Shown here: positions 1 to 5,942 of the stretch, piece after piece
Layout of the letters: each line of letters starts with the position of its first letter
How positions within the stretch are numbered: position 1 is the first letter of the stretch
Assembly (NCBI GenBank): GCA_019420265.1
Contig: JAHZHM010000053.1
Coordinates: 1 to 10,296, forward strand
Source of the DNA: Clostridiales bacterium
GTDB lineage: Bacteria; Bacillota; Clostridia; Christensenellales; Christensenellaceae
DNA length: 10,296 bases
Reading direction: 5' to 3'
Notes under the pieces: generated by a model
Database searches by the model: none
Seen by the model: the letters and a program-made list of their open reading frames with translations, nothing else
What the model was told of the DNA's origin: nothing
Made by a program: the position numbers and the translations under genes

Positions 1-1
1 C

Positions 2-664
2 CAAAGCGAGCAGTTCGACGACCTGATGATGATCAGCGTCAACAAGTTCGGCCTGACGGGCGGCCAGAGAGTTATGAAGCGCATTTTGGATCTCTTCTTT
101 GGCCTGCTGGCGCTGGTGCCTGCGCTGCCCGTCATCCTGCTGTGCGCGCTGCTCATCTTTTTGCAGGATGGGCACAACCCCTTCTTTATGCAAAAGCGGC
201 TGACCCGCGGCGGAAAAGAGTATGGCGTCTACAAGCTGCGCACCATGATCCCGGATGCCGAGAAGCATGTGGGCCCGGTGCTGGCGGAAAAAGACGACCC
301 GCGCATCACCAAAATTGGCCGCATTCTGCGATCGCTGCGCCTGGATGAACTGCCCCAGATTTTCAACATCATCAAGGGGGATATGTCCATCGTGGGGCCG
401 CGCCCCGAGCGCCAGTTCTTCTACGATGAATACACCAAAACCATCCCGGAATTTTCGCACCGGCTGGCCGTCAAGGCCGGGCTGACGGGCATGGCGCAGG
501 TTTGGGGCCGCTATTCTACAGACCCATACGAGAAGCTCATGCTGGACCTGCTCTATATCCAAAGCTATTCGCTCATGCTGGACATCAAGCTCATGATCGA
601 GACGGTGCGGGTACTGTTCGTCAAGGAATCCTCCGAGGGCGTGGATACGGGAAGCGAGAAGTAG
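2..664 (+). CDS. Polyprenyl-phosphate sugar-1-phosphate transferase, C-terminal part (5' end outside window)
   Basis: The reading frame is open from the first bases of the window, so the ATGs at 26 and 29 are probably internal. The 220 visible residues match the C-terminal catalytic half of the exopolysaccharide polyprenyl glycosylphosphotransferase family (WcaJ/EpsL-like). They start with the linker F-D-D-L and G-L-T-x-x-Q-R, then K-R-I-L-D-L and one hydrophobic membrane helix (about residues 35-55). Next come the cytoplasmic motifs Q-K-R-L-T-R-G-G-K, Y-K-L-R-T-M, L-D-E-L-P-Q-I-F-N and S-I-V-G-P-R-P-E, and a C-terminal A-G-L-T-G-x-A-Q-V block. By family knowledge the enzyme moves a sugar-1-phosphate from a UDP-sugar to undecaprenyl phosphate, the first step of capsule or exopolysaccharide repeat assembly. 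The sugar cannot be read from sequence. There is no terminator before the next gene, so the two are probably co-transcribed. Confidence 0.93.
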   Translation, partial: QSEQFDDLMMISVNKFGLTGGQRVMKRILDLFFGLLALVPALPVILLCALLIFLQDGHNPFFMQKRLTRGGKEYGVYKLRTMIPDAEKHVGPVLAEKDDPRITKIGRILRSLRLDELPQIFNIIKGDMSIVGPRPERQFFYDEYTKTIPEFSHRLAVKAGLTGMAQVWGRYSTDPYEKLMLDLLYIQSYSLMLDIKLMIETVRVLFVKESSEGVDTGSEK

Positions 665-693
665 TGCGCGCCCCATTGGAAAGGAGAATAAGT

Positions 694-1638
694 ATGAAAA
701 TCGTCGTCATCGAGCCGCTGGGCGTGGAGGAAGCGCTGCTGCGGGGCATCGCGGAGCAAAAACTCGGCTCCGGCCATGAAATTATCATCCATTCCAGCCG
801 CACTGCGGATCCCGGCGCGCTCATCGCCCGGGGGCAGGATGCGGATATCATCGCCCTGGCCAATCTGCCCTTTCCGGGAGAAGTCGTCTCGGGCTGCAAA
901 AAGCTTCGGATGCTCTCCGTGGCCTTTACGGGCGTGGATCACGTCGCGCTCTCTGCCTGCCGGGAGCGGGGCATTGCCGTCTGCAACTGCGCCGGATATT
1001 CCACCGCTGCCGTGGCAGACCTGGTGTTCGGCCTGCTCATCTCCCTCTCTCGCCGCATCCCCGCCTGCGATGCCGCTGTGCGCCGGGAAGCGACCAAGGA
1101 TGGGCTGATTGGCTTCGAGCTGGAGGGCAAGAAGTTTGGCATTGTCGGCGCGGGCGCCATCGGCTCCCGGGTGGCGGCCATCGCCCAGGCCTTTGGCTGC
1201 GAAGTTTATGCCTATAGCCGCACGAAAAAGGATCTGCCCGGCGTGCGCTTCGTGAGCCTGGATACCCTGCTGGAGACCTGCGATATCGTCTCCCTGCATA
1301 CGCCGCTCAGCGAGCAGACCCGCGGGCTCATCGGCAAAGAGCAGCTGGCCAAAATGAAGAAAAATGCCGTGCTCATCAACACAGCCCGGGGGCCGGTGGT
1401 GGATAGCCAGGCGCTGGCCGACGCTCTTTCGCAAGGCCGGATTGCCGGCGCGGGCATCGACGTGTTCGAGAGCGAGCCGCCCATCGCCGCAGACCATCCG
1501 CTGCTGGGCGCGCCGAACTTGCTGGCCACGCCGCATGTCGCCTTCGCGACGCAGGAAGCGCTGGTCAAGCGGGCGCACATCGCCTTTGAAAATATCGCGG
1601 CCTACCTGAAGGGCACGCCGCAAAACCTCATCCCGTAA
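694..1638 (+). CDS. D-2-hydroxyacid dehydrogenase (NAD-dependent, phosphoglycerate dehydrogenase-like)
   Basis: This 314-residue protein has the normal length for the family. The start at 694 is chosen because AAAGGAG (680-686) lies 7 nt upstream; the same frame is open further upstream, but that part overlaps the sugar transferase gene. The NAD-binding fold carries G-A-G-A-I-G (residues 152-157). The catalytic trio of the family is visible: Arg232 in T-A-R-G-P, Glu261 in D-V-F-E-S-E-P-P, and His281 in T-P-H-V-A. The family reduces 2-oxoacids to D-2-hydroxyacids, or the reverse, with NAD(H). The substrate cannot be assigned: glycerate, hydroxypyruvate, lactate or phosphoglycerate homologues are all possible. 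There is no C-terminal ACT/serine-regulatory domain, which argues against a long-form SerA. It lies 29 bp after the sugar transferase and ends at an intrinsic terminator, so it looks like the last gene of that operon. Confidence 0.93.
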   Translation: MKIVVIEPLGVEEALLRGIAEQKLGSGHEIIIHSSRTADPGALIARGQDADIIALANLPFPGEVVSGCKKLRMLSVAFTGVDHVALSACRERGIAVCNCAGYSTAAVADLVFGLLISLSRRIPACDAAVRREATKDGLIGFELEGKKFGIVGAGAIGSRVAAIAQAFGCEVYAYSRTKKDLPGVRFVSLDTLLETCDIVSLHTPLSEQTRGLIGKEQLAKMKKNAVLINTARGPVVDSQALADALSQGRIAGAGIDVFESEPPIAADHPLLGAPNLLATPHVAFATQEALVKRAHIAFENIAAYLKGTPQNLIP

Positions 1639-1665
1639 AAAAGCGCCCCGGCGCTTTTTTCTTTT
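1637..1665 (+). terminator. Intrinsic terminator after the hydroxyacid dehydrogenase
   Basis: The stop codon runs straight into an A-tract, then GCGC (1643-1646), a CCCG loop, GCGC (1651-1654) and six T followed by CTTTT. A-tract and T-tract extend the stem to about 10 bp. The geometry is that of a Rho-independent terminator and it could also act weakly on the minus strand. Confidence 0.85.
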
Positions 1666-1775
1666 GAGGAAAATGGAATATAAAAATGTCGGAATCGTGA
1701 ATTGTTTCGGGGAAAGCAGGAGTACGCTTTGGGCGCGGCGAATGCTATGCCAAGAAAGAATCAGGAGGAACTAGT

Positions 1776-2294
1776 ATGAATCAAGTGCTAGAAAATATCA
1801 AATCCAGAAGGAGCATCCGCTCCTTTTTGCCAAAGCCCATTTCCCGGGAAGATTTGGAAAGCATCGTTCAGGCCGGGCAGTATGCGCCCACGGGCATGAA
1901 CCGCCAGGAATTCCAGTTTACCGTGCTGACCAGCCAGCAAAAGCTAGCCGAGTTGGCCAAAGTCATCCGGGAGGAGATTGGCGCAGACGACAGCTACAAT
2001 TTCTACGGCCCAAACGCCCTCATTCTGCTCTCCAACAACCCGGAAAACCACAACGGCATGCTGGATTGCGCCTGCGCGCTGCAAAATATCTTCCTAGCCG
2101 CGCACAGCCTGGGCATCGGATCCGTCTGGATCAATCAGCTGCGGGATATTTGCGATAAGCCCGCGGTTCGCCGGGTTTTGGATGCGCTGGGTGTGCCGGG
2201 AAATCACGTGGTCTGGGGCATGGCCGCGCTGGGCTATGCGGCCGAGGCGCCTGCCGCTCCTGAGCGCAGAAGCCGGGTTGTCTTTGCAGATTAG
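1776..2294 (+). CDS. Nitroreductase family protein (FMN-dependent)
   Basis: A 172-residue single-domain protein. AGGAGG (1763-1768) sits 7 nt before the ATG. The N-terminus has the family signature R-R-S-I-R-S-F (residues 11-17), where the basic residues contact the FMN phosphate. A-P-T-G-M-N-R-Q follows (37-44), and near the middle D-C-A-C-A-L-Q-N-I-F-L-A-A-H-S-L-G-I-G-S-V-W-I (97-119) forms the FMN-binding and dimerisation core. The C-terminus has the usual G-M-A-A-L-G-Y (148-154). Members are homodimeric cytoplasmic NAD(P)H oxidoreductases acting on nitroaromatics, quinones or flavins; the substrate here is unknown. It has no terminator of its own, and the promoter of the next gene begins 7 bp after its stop codon. 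I see no convincing promoter in the 137 bp upstream of it. Confidence 0.93.
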   Translation: MNQVLENIKSRRSIRSFLPKPISREDLESIVQAGQYAPTGMNRQEFQFTVLTSQQKLAELAKVIREEIGADDSYNFYGPNALILLSNNPENHNGMLDCACALQNIFLAAHSLGIGSVWINQLRDICDKPAVRRVLDALGVPGNHVVWGMAALGYAAEAPAAPERRSRVVFAD

Positions 2295-2300
2295 CGCTGC

Positions 2301-2330
2301 TTGACTTACCTGCCGCGCGTATGCTAGAGT
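2301..2330 (+). promoter_or_regulatory. Sigma-A promoter for the first SIS gene (extended -10)
   Basis: The -35 box is TTGACT (2301-2306). The -10 box is TAGAGT (2325-2330), 18 bp away and preceded by TGC, which makes an extended TG-n -10. It begins just after the nitroreductase stop and predicts a 5' UTR of about 35 nt. The -10 is only a partial consensus match. Confidence 0.55.
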
Positions 2331-2373
2331 TTTAGCTGCGGCATCGCCGTATTTTACTCAAAGGAGATTGGAA

Positions 2374-2952
2374 ATGGATCGGTTACAAGAGAGAATCAAG
2401 CTGGCAGAGCGCCAGGCAGAGATGCTGAAAAGCGTGGATCAGGCAGAGCTGGATGCGATGGCTCAGGCAATTTTGGATGCAGAGCGCATCTTCGTCTCGG
2501 GCTGGGGCAGAGCGGGCAACAACATCAAAATCCTTTCGATGAACTGCTCGCAGATTGGCCTTAAAACGCACGTTGTGGGCGATAATTCCTGCCCTTCCAT
2601 GAACGAGCGGGATATCCTCATCATCGGCTCGGGCTCGGGCGGCACGAAATCCATGCTGCTGTTTGCCGGCCAGGCCAAGAGCCACGGCAGCAAAGTCGGC
2701 CTCATTGTGGGCAAGCGCGGCTCCAAGCTGGAGGAAATCGCGGATTATACCGTGCATATCGACGACAACCTCATGATCGCCAACGATTACTGCCCGCCGG
2801 AGGGCATGGCCACGCTGGAAGAGCAGCTGGTGCAGTCTAACGCCTATTACCCGGTCATGCAGTCGGTCTGCGATACCATCACAGCCTACTGCGCGGATAA
2901 GCTGGGCGTAACACCCGAGGATATGGGCCGCAACCATAACAACATCGAATAA
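2374..2952 (+). CDS. SIS-domain protein, 6-phospho-3-hexuloisomerase (HxlB)-like, copy 1
   Basis: A 192-residue SIS (sugar isomerase) protein. The ATG at 2374 is preferred to the in-frame TTG at 2368 because AAAGGAG (2360-2366) is 7 nt from the ATG but only 1 nt from the TTG. Length and pattern fit HxlB-type phosphohexuloisomerases: a helical N-terminus, G-W-G-R-A-G-N-N (residues 43-50, where HxlB has G-A-G-R-S-G), V-V-G-D-N (67-71), I-I-G-S-G-S-G-G-T-K-S (83-93) and a terminal N-H-N-N-I-E resembling the H-A-N-L-E end of HxlB. HxlB converts 3-hexulose-6-phosphate to fructose-6-phosphate in the ribulose monophosphate pathway, but no hexulose-phosphate synthase gene is in the window, so the substrate is open. 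Position 90 is Gly where the family S-G-S-G-E-T signature and the second copy have Glu. It is about 64% identical to the next gene by hand alignment. Confidence 0.88.
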   Translation: MDRLQERIKLAERQAEMLKSVDQAELDAMAQAILDAERIFVSGWGRAGNNIKILSMNCSQIGLKTHVVGDNSCPSMNERDILIIGSGSGGTKSMLLFAGQAKSHGSKVGLIVGKRGSKLEEIADYTVHIDDNLMIANDYCPPEGMATLEEQLVQSNAYYPVMQSVCDTITAYCADKLGVTPEDMGRNHNNIE

Positions 2953-2956
2953 GAAG

Positions 2957-2990
2957 AGAAAGAGCGCCGCAATGCGGCGCTCTTTTTTTG
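2957..2990 (+). terminator. Intrinsic terminator after SIS copy 1
   Basis: A perfect 10-bp stem, AGAGCGCCGC (2961-2970) with GCGGCGCTCT (2974-2983), closes a 3-nt AAT loop and runs into seven T. The flanking AA/TT can extend the stem to 12 bp. Confidence 0.93.
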
Positions 2991-3082
2991 CGGGCGGGAT
3001 AGAAAACCGGCCAGAACAGGCGCTTTTGCTTCTTTTTTCCTGGCCTGTGCATCTGCCAAATGCGCAATTTCGCGTAAAAGCC

Positions 3083-3111
3083 TTGTGCCTCTGCCCGGCC
3101 CATTATATAAT
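3083..3111 (+). promoter_or_regulatory. Sigma-A promoter for SIS copy 2
   Basis: A perfect -10 box TATAAT (3106-3111) lies 17 bp downstream of TTGTGC (3083-3088), which keeps the TTG of the -35 consensus. The predicted start near 3118 gives a 5' UTR of about 32 nt with AGGAGG before the gene. This gives the second paralogue an independent transcript after the terminator of the first. Confidence 0.75.
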
Positions 3112-3149
3112 AAACTCAGGATTTGAAATACTCTTAGGAGGGAAACAAC

Positions 3150-3725
3150 ATGAACTTTTTAGAGGAGCGAAAGAAACTCGCGGCGCATCAGGCAGAGATG
3201 CTCACCAGTGTAGACCAGGCGGAGATCGACGCGCTGGCCGATGCCATGGTGGCGGCAAAGCGCATCTTCGTCTCGGGCTGGGGCCGCGCGGGCAACAATA
3301 TCAAAGTGCTGGCGATGGATTGCTCGCAGATTGGCCTTCGGGCTTATATCGTGGGCGATAACACCTGCCCTTCCATGCAGGAAGGCGATATTTTCATCAT
3401 CGGCTCGGGCTCGGGCGAGACAAAATCCATGGTTTTGTTCGCGAACCAGGCCAAAAGCCACGGCGTGAAAATCGGCCTGCTGGTGGGCAAGCGCGGCTCG
3501 ACGCTGGAGAGCCTTGCGGATTACACCGTGCATATCGATGATACCGTCATGATCGGCTCGGGCTACAAGCCGGATGCCGAGCTGACCGAGCTCTCCGCTC
3601 TGGTGCAGACCAGCGCGTTCTACCCCGTCATGCAGACGGTGGGCGACGTCATCCGGGCCTGCTGCGCCGTGCGCATTGGGGCAGATCGGCAGACCATCGC
3701 GAAAAACCACAGCAACGTGGAGTAG
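3150..3725 (+). CDS. SIS-domain protein, 6-phospho-3-hexuloisomerase (HxlB)-like, copy 2
   Basis: A 191-residue paralogue of the preceding SIS gene. The ATG follows AGGAGG (3137-3142) at 7 nt. It shares an identical block V-S-G-W-G-R-A-G-N-N-I-K (residues 41-52), C-P-S-M (73-76), the full S-G-S-G-E-T-K-S signature (86-93), Y-T-V-H-I-D-D (125-131) and the N-H-S-N-V-E C-terminus. Unlike copy 1 it retains Glu90 of the signature. However, it lacks the Glu-Gln pair (copy 1 residues 150-151) that aligns with the conserved F-E-Q of classical HxlB, having Ser-Ala there. An aldose-ketose isomerase role on a phosphosugar is inferred from the fold, and the exact reaction is unknown. It has its own promoter and terminator, so it is a separate transcription unit rather than an operon partner. 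Confidence 0.88.
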   Translation: MNFLEERKKLAAHQAEMLTSVDQAEIDALADAMVAAKRIFVSGWGRAGNNIKVLAMDCSQIGLRAYIVGDNTCPSMQEGDIFIIGSGSGETKSMVLFANQAKSHGVKIGLLVGKRGSTLESLADYTVHIDDTVMIGSGYKPDAELTELSALVQTSAFYPVMQTVGDVIRACCAVRIGADRQTIAKNHSNVE

Positions 3726-3734
3726 GAAATACGC

Positions 3735-3765
3735 AAAAAAGCGCCGGAAATTCCGGCGCTTTTTT
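3735..3765 (+). terminator. Intrinsic terminator after SIS copy 2
   Basis: GCGCCGG (3741-3747) pairs with CCGGCGC (3753-3759) around a 5-nt AAATT loop. The stem is flanked by six A upstream and six T downstream, so it could function in both directions. Confidence 0.92.
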
Positions 3766-3803
3766 CTCGCTCGCCTCTATTAGGGCAAGCTGGAGGAAAA
3801 ACT

Positions 3804-4495
3804 ATGAGTGAAGAATGCTTAATCTGCGGCGCACCTCTTGCATATCTGGAAAAAGACGAGCTGATGGAATGCGCCATCTGCCATAAAAAGGAAAACAGCA
3901 AAACAACGTGCACCCAGGGGCACTACGTCTGCAACCAATGCCATATGAAAGGCGCGGATTCCATCATCCACCTATGCCAAAGCACCTCCTCCAAAAACCC
4001 CTTCGAGATTATGGAGATGCTCATGCAGCAGCCATTTTGCCATATGCACGGGCCGGAGCATCATATTATGGTGGGCTCTGCGCATATCAAAATGCCGGCG
4101 GGAAGATTGATCTTGCCGCTTCTCTTATGGAAATGTACCATCGGGGCGAGAGCGTCCCGGGCGGAGCCTGTGGGTTTTGGGGCGCCTGCGGGGCAGGCAT
4201 CAGCGCCGGGATGTTTCTCTCCATCATCTCAAAATCGACGCCGCTTTCCAAAGAAGCTTTCGGCCTCTCCCATCTGATGACTGCCAAAGCGCTGGAACAG
4301 ATTGGCCGCATCGGCGGGCCGCGGTGCTGCAAGAGAGATTCCTTTCTCTCCATTCTCGCCGCTGTTGATTTCGTCTGGGAAACCTTTGGCATTCAAATGG
4401 AAAAACCTCAGCACATCATCTGCGGCTATGCCTCAAAAAACCAGCAGTACATCGGATCACGCTGCCCTTTCTCCCGTTCGAACGCCCCGCGCTGA
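3804..4495 (+). pseudogene. DUF5714 cysteine-rich protein, frameshifted
   Basis: GGAGG (3792-3796) precedes the ATG at 3804. The first frame encodes a Cys-rich, probably metal-binding N-terminus: C-L-I-C (residues 5-8), C-A-I-C (23-26), C36, and C-N-Q-C-H (43-47). It continues through F-C-H-M-H-G-P-E-H-H-I-M-V-G (78-91). Family-like sequence then switches to another frame, A-Y-Q-N-A-G-G-K-I-D-L from 4082, and runs on through V-P-G-G-A-C-G-F-W-G-A-C-G-A-G, G-G-P-R-C-C-K-R-D-S and a terminal R-C-P-F to the stop at 4493. Both halves are clearly one DUF5714 protein, broken near 4077-4084 by a net loss of one base (or 1 mod 3). As I remember the family, a few residues are also missing here, which would fit a 10-base deletion. 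Read straight, the first frame ends at 4277 after unrelated sequence. The biochemical function of the family is unknown to me. A sequencing or assembly error cannot be excluded. Confidence 0.85.
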
Positions 4496-4500
4496 TATCT

Positions 4501-4923
4501 CTATATAAACCGAAACAGATTCAGCCCAACCTGCTCGTCGAACGCCCGTTCCACCTTGCCATCCACAACCTCGATCACCATCTCGCAGGTTGCGCTGACG
4601 ACGGCCCGGTTCAAATGCCCGCCGAACACCTCGCCCTTCTCGTTTCCCGCGCTCATATGCAGATGCGCATAAAACTGCCCGTTCATCGTGCTGATGGTGC
4701 CCGTGAGAGAGACGATCTCGTGATCTCCGCGAAATTCATTGGCCTGATATTGCTTTTCCCCGGTTTTGAATACGCCGACGGTGAAATCGTCCGTGGCCCC
4801 AAGGGCGCGGATGCTGGCCAGGGCAATTTCCTCTTTTTCCGCAATTTTTTGGATTTGTTCCAAAATTTCCTCTCCCCTATCCATTCTGGCGACGATCGTG
4901 CTGCCAAATCTGCGATACTCCAT
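4501..4923 (-). CDS. PPC/DUF296 domain DNA-binding-type protein
   Basis: A 140-residue single-domain protein matching the bacterial PPC (plant and prokaryote conserved, DUF296) family. The visible core is I-A-L-A-S-I-R-A-L-G-A (residues 33-43), the strand pair S-L-T-G-T-I-S (72-78), then H-L-H-M-S (87-91) and G-G-H-L (101-104). His87, His89 and His103 are the conserved putative metal ligands, and the C-terminal F-D-E-Q-V-G-L-N-L-F (128-137) is also typical. In plants the domain accompanies AT-hooks; bacterial versions are trimers of uncertain role, and the DNA-binding label is by family name only. The ATG at 4923 is supported by AGGAGG (4938-4933), 9 nt away. It lies 72 bp downstream of the TfoX-like gene on the same strand with a hairpin terminator between. 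It ends 5 bp from the end of the convergent DUF5714 gene, with no terminator between them. Confidence 0.9.
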   Translation of the reverse strand: MEYRRFGSTIVARMDRGEEILEQIQKIAEKEEIALASIRALGATDDFTVGVFKTGEKQYQANEFRGDHEIVSLTGTISTMNGQFYAHLHMSAGNEKGEVFGGHLNRAVVSATCEMVIEVVDGKVERAFDEQVGLNLFRFI

Positions 4924-4960
4924 ATGCTCTCTCCTCCTTTTTTGAGCTCATCCGGCTCAG

Positions 4961-4988
4961 AATCAACAACCCGCAGAAGCTCTGCGGG
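4961..4988 (-). terminator. Intrinsic terminator for the HAD-dipeptidase-TfoX operon
   Basis: CCCGCAGA (4970-4977) and TCTGCGGG (4981-4988) form a perfect 8-bp stem with a 3-nt loop, 7 bp beyond the TfoX-like stop codon. On the minus strand it is followed by TTGTTGATT, an imperfect U-tract, so termination may be partial and the PPC gene could receive read-through. No clear promoter is seen for the PPC gene. Confidence 0.65.
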
Positions 4989-4995
4989 CGTTTTG

Positions 4996-5259
4996 CTATT
5001 TTTCTGTCTCCGCCCGGTAAAACGCTTTCAGATCCTGCTTGACCTCGCTGGGCAGGCTATGCCAGCGCACGCCCCGCACAGCCCCTTCCAGGGCTTGCAG
5101 CGCAGAAAGGCAGATGCCCGGGTCTGCCTTTCTGCGGATCTGCTTCCAGGCCTGCTTTGCGCCGGCGGCCCGCAGCTGCTCCGGCGTCTCAATCCCGGCT
5201 GCTTTCAGCTTTTGCACCATCACTGCCCCGAGGTTTGGCAGCGCCTCCAGCCCACTCAT
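4996..5259 (-). CDS. TfoX C-terminal-domain protein (stand-alone helix-hairpin-helix)
   Basis: A small 87-residue protein. The ATG at 5259 is chosen because it overlaps the dipeptidase stop codon as ATGA, the signature of translational coupling; the frame is open further upstream but that part lies inside the dipeptidase gene. Residues 4-41 (L-E-A-L-P-N-L-G-A, then L-K-A-A-G-I-E-T-P-E-Q-L) form the helix-hairpin-helix-like C-terminal domain of TfoX/Sxy. L-S-A-L-Q-A-L-E-G-A-V-R-G-V-R-W (51-66) fits the next helices of that domain. The N-terminal TfoX domain is absent. Such short versions are common in Firmicutes and their role is not established; a competence function should not be assumed. 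It is the third gene of a minus-strand operon. Confidence 0.88.
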   Translation of the reverse strand: MSGLEALPNLGAVMVQKLKAAGIETPEQLRAAGAKQAWKQIRRKADPGICLSALQALEGAVRGVRWHSLPSEVKQDLKAFYRAETEK

Positions 5260-5942
5260 AGCGAAAAAACTCCGCCGTAAATCGGCGTATTGCCCGTCCA
5301 CCTGGCCCAGGCGCTGTTGCCGTAGTTGAAGTGCCACCACTCCACGCTGTCCGGAATAAACCCGGCGTCTATCATGGCAAAATAGAGCAAGCGGCGGTTC
5401 TGGCGGATGCGCTCGTCTCTGCCGGCGGCTTCGTAGTATTCCGGGAGCGCGGCATCGCCAAAATAGTCGAAGCCCGTCCCCATATCCAGCTCGGCTCCCT
5501 GCTCATCCACGATGGTCAGATCCACCGCGCCGCCCGTGGCATGCAGCGGCGGGAACAGCACATCGCTTCCCGGCGGAAACACGAACTTTTTCGTCTCCTC
5601 AAAAATCTCTTTCTCGGAAAGCGCCGGCTGCTTTTGCGCAATTTCCGCGGCATAGGCATCGAAAATCGCCTGCTGCACGGCCAGCGGCCGCCAGATATCC
5701 CAAAGTTTGAAGCGGTATCCCTCGGGCAAAGCCTTTGCCGCCTTTTGCAGGCGCTCCAGCACGCCCTCCCGGATATAGATTTCCTCTAATGCGCCGGGCA
5801 GGCCCTGGGCAAAATAGGCCGAAGCGCAGATAAACTCCCCCGGGCACTGCCTTTGAATGCAGACCAGCGCCTCGCCGTTCTCCTTTGCCGCCGCGGCAGA
5901 TTCCCGAACGCCCGGAAAAGGCGGAATGATTCTATGCTCCAA
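5256..5942 (-). CDS. D-alanyl-D-alanine dipeptidase (VanX/DdpX-type, peptidase M15D)
   Basis: A 228-residue zinc dipeptidase. The VanX-family features are all present: W-D-I-W-R-P (residues 81-86) with the substrate-stabilising Arg85, the zinc motif H134-A-T-G-G-A-V-D141, and V-E201-W-W-H204-F with catalytic Glu and the third zinc ligand. No signal peptide is visible, so it is predicted cytoplasmic. It should hydrolyse D-Ala-D-Ala. Outside van clusters such enzymes are thought to salvage D-Ala from peptidoglycan. The start is TTG at 5942: no ATG or GTG lies between it and the upstream in-frame stop, and AAGGGAG (5960-5954) is 11 nt away. It overlaps the HAD gene by 11 nt and the TfoX-like gene by 4 nt. 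No vanH- or vanA-type partner is adjacent, so glycopeptide resistance is not implied. Confidence 0.92.
   Translation of the reverse strand: MEHRIIPPFPGVRESAAAAKENGEALVCIQRQCPGEFICASAYFAQGLPGALEEIYIREGVLERLQKAAKALPEGYRFKLWDIWRPLAVQQAIFDAYAAEIAQKQPALSEKEIFEETKKFVFPPGSDVLFPPLHATGGAVDLTIVDEQGAELDMGTGFDYFGDAALPEYYEAAGRDERIRQNRRLLYFAMIDAGFIPDSVEWWHFNYGNSAWARWTGNTPIYGGVFSL

Noticed and set aside
565..1623. Long minus-strand open frame opposite the hydroxyacid dehydrogenase, and similar long frames opposite the SIS, DAHP synthase and aroB genes.
   Set aside because: They are mirror frames caused by GC-rich codon usage, with no family motifs, and the opposite strand carries clear conserved proteins.
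1657..1684. Possible promoter for the nitroreductase gene (TATAAA at 1679-1684).
   Set aside because: The only -35 candidates are T-rich bases belonging to the terminator tail, with no TTGACA-like box at a proper distance.
1673..1774. A 33-codon open frame that fills the gap between the terminator and the nitroreductase gene.
   Set aside because: It has only a weak, close GAGGA upstream, several rare-looking codons (AGG, CGA, CTA) and no recognisable pattern. It starts right at the edge of a terminator and shows none of the codon bias or switching structure seen in the aro leader.
694..5942. A vancomycin-resistance-like cluster, because a D-2-hydroxyacid dehydrogenase (VanH-type family) and a VanX-type dipeptidase are in the same window.
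   Set aside because: The two genes are over 3.5 kb apart, on opposite strands and in different operons. There is no VanA/B-type ligase and no VanRS, and both families have common housekeeping members.
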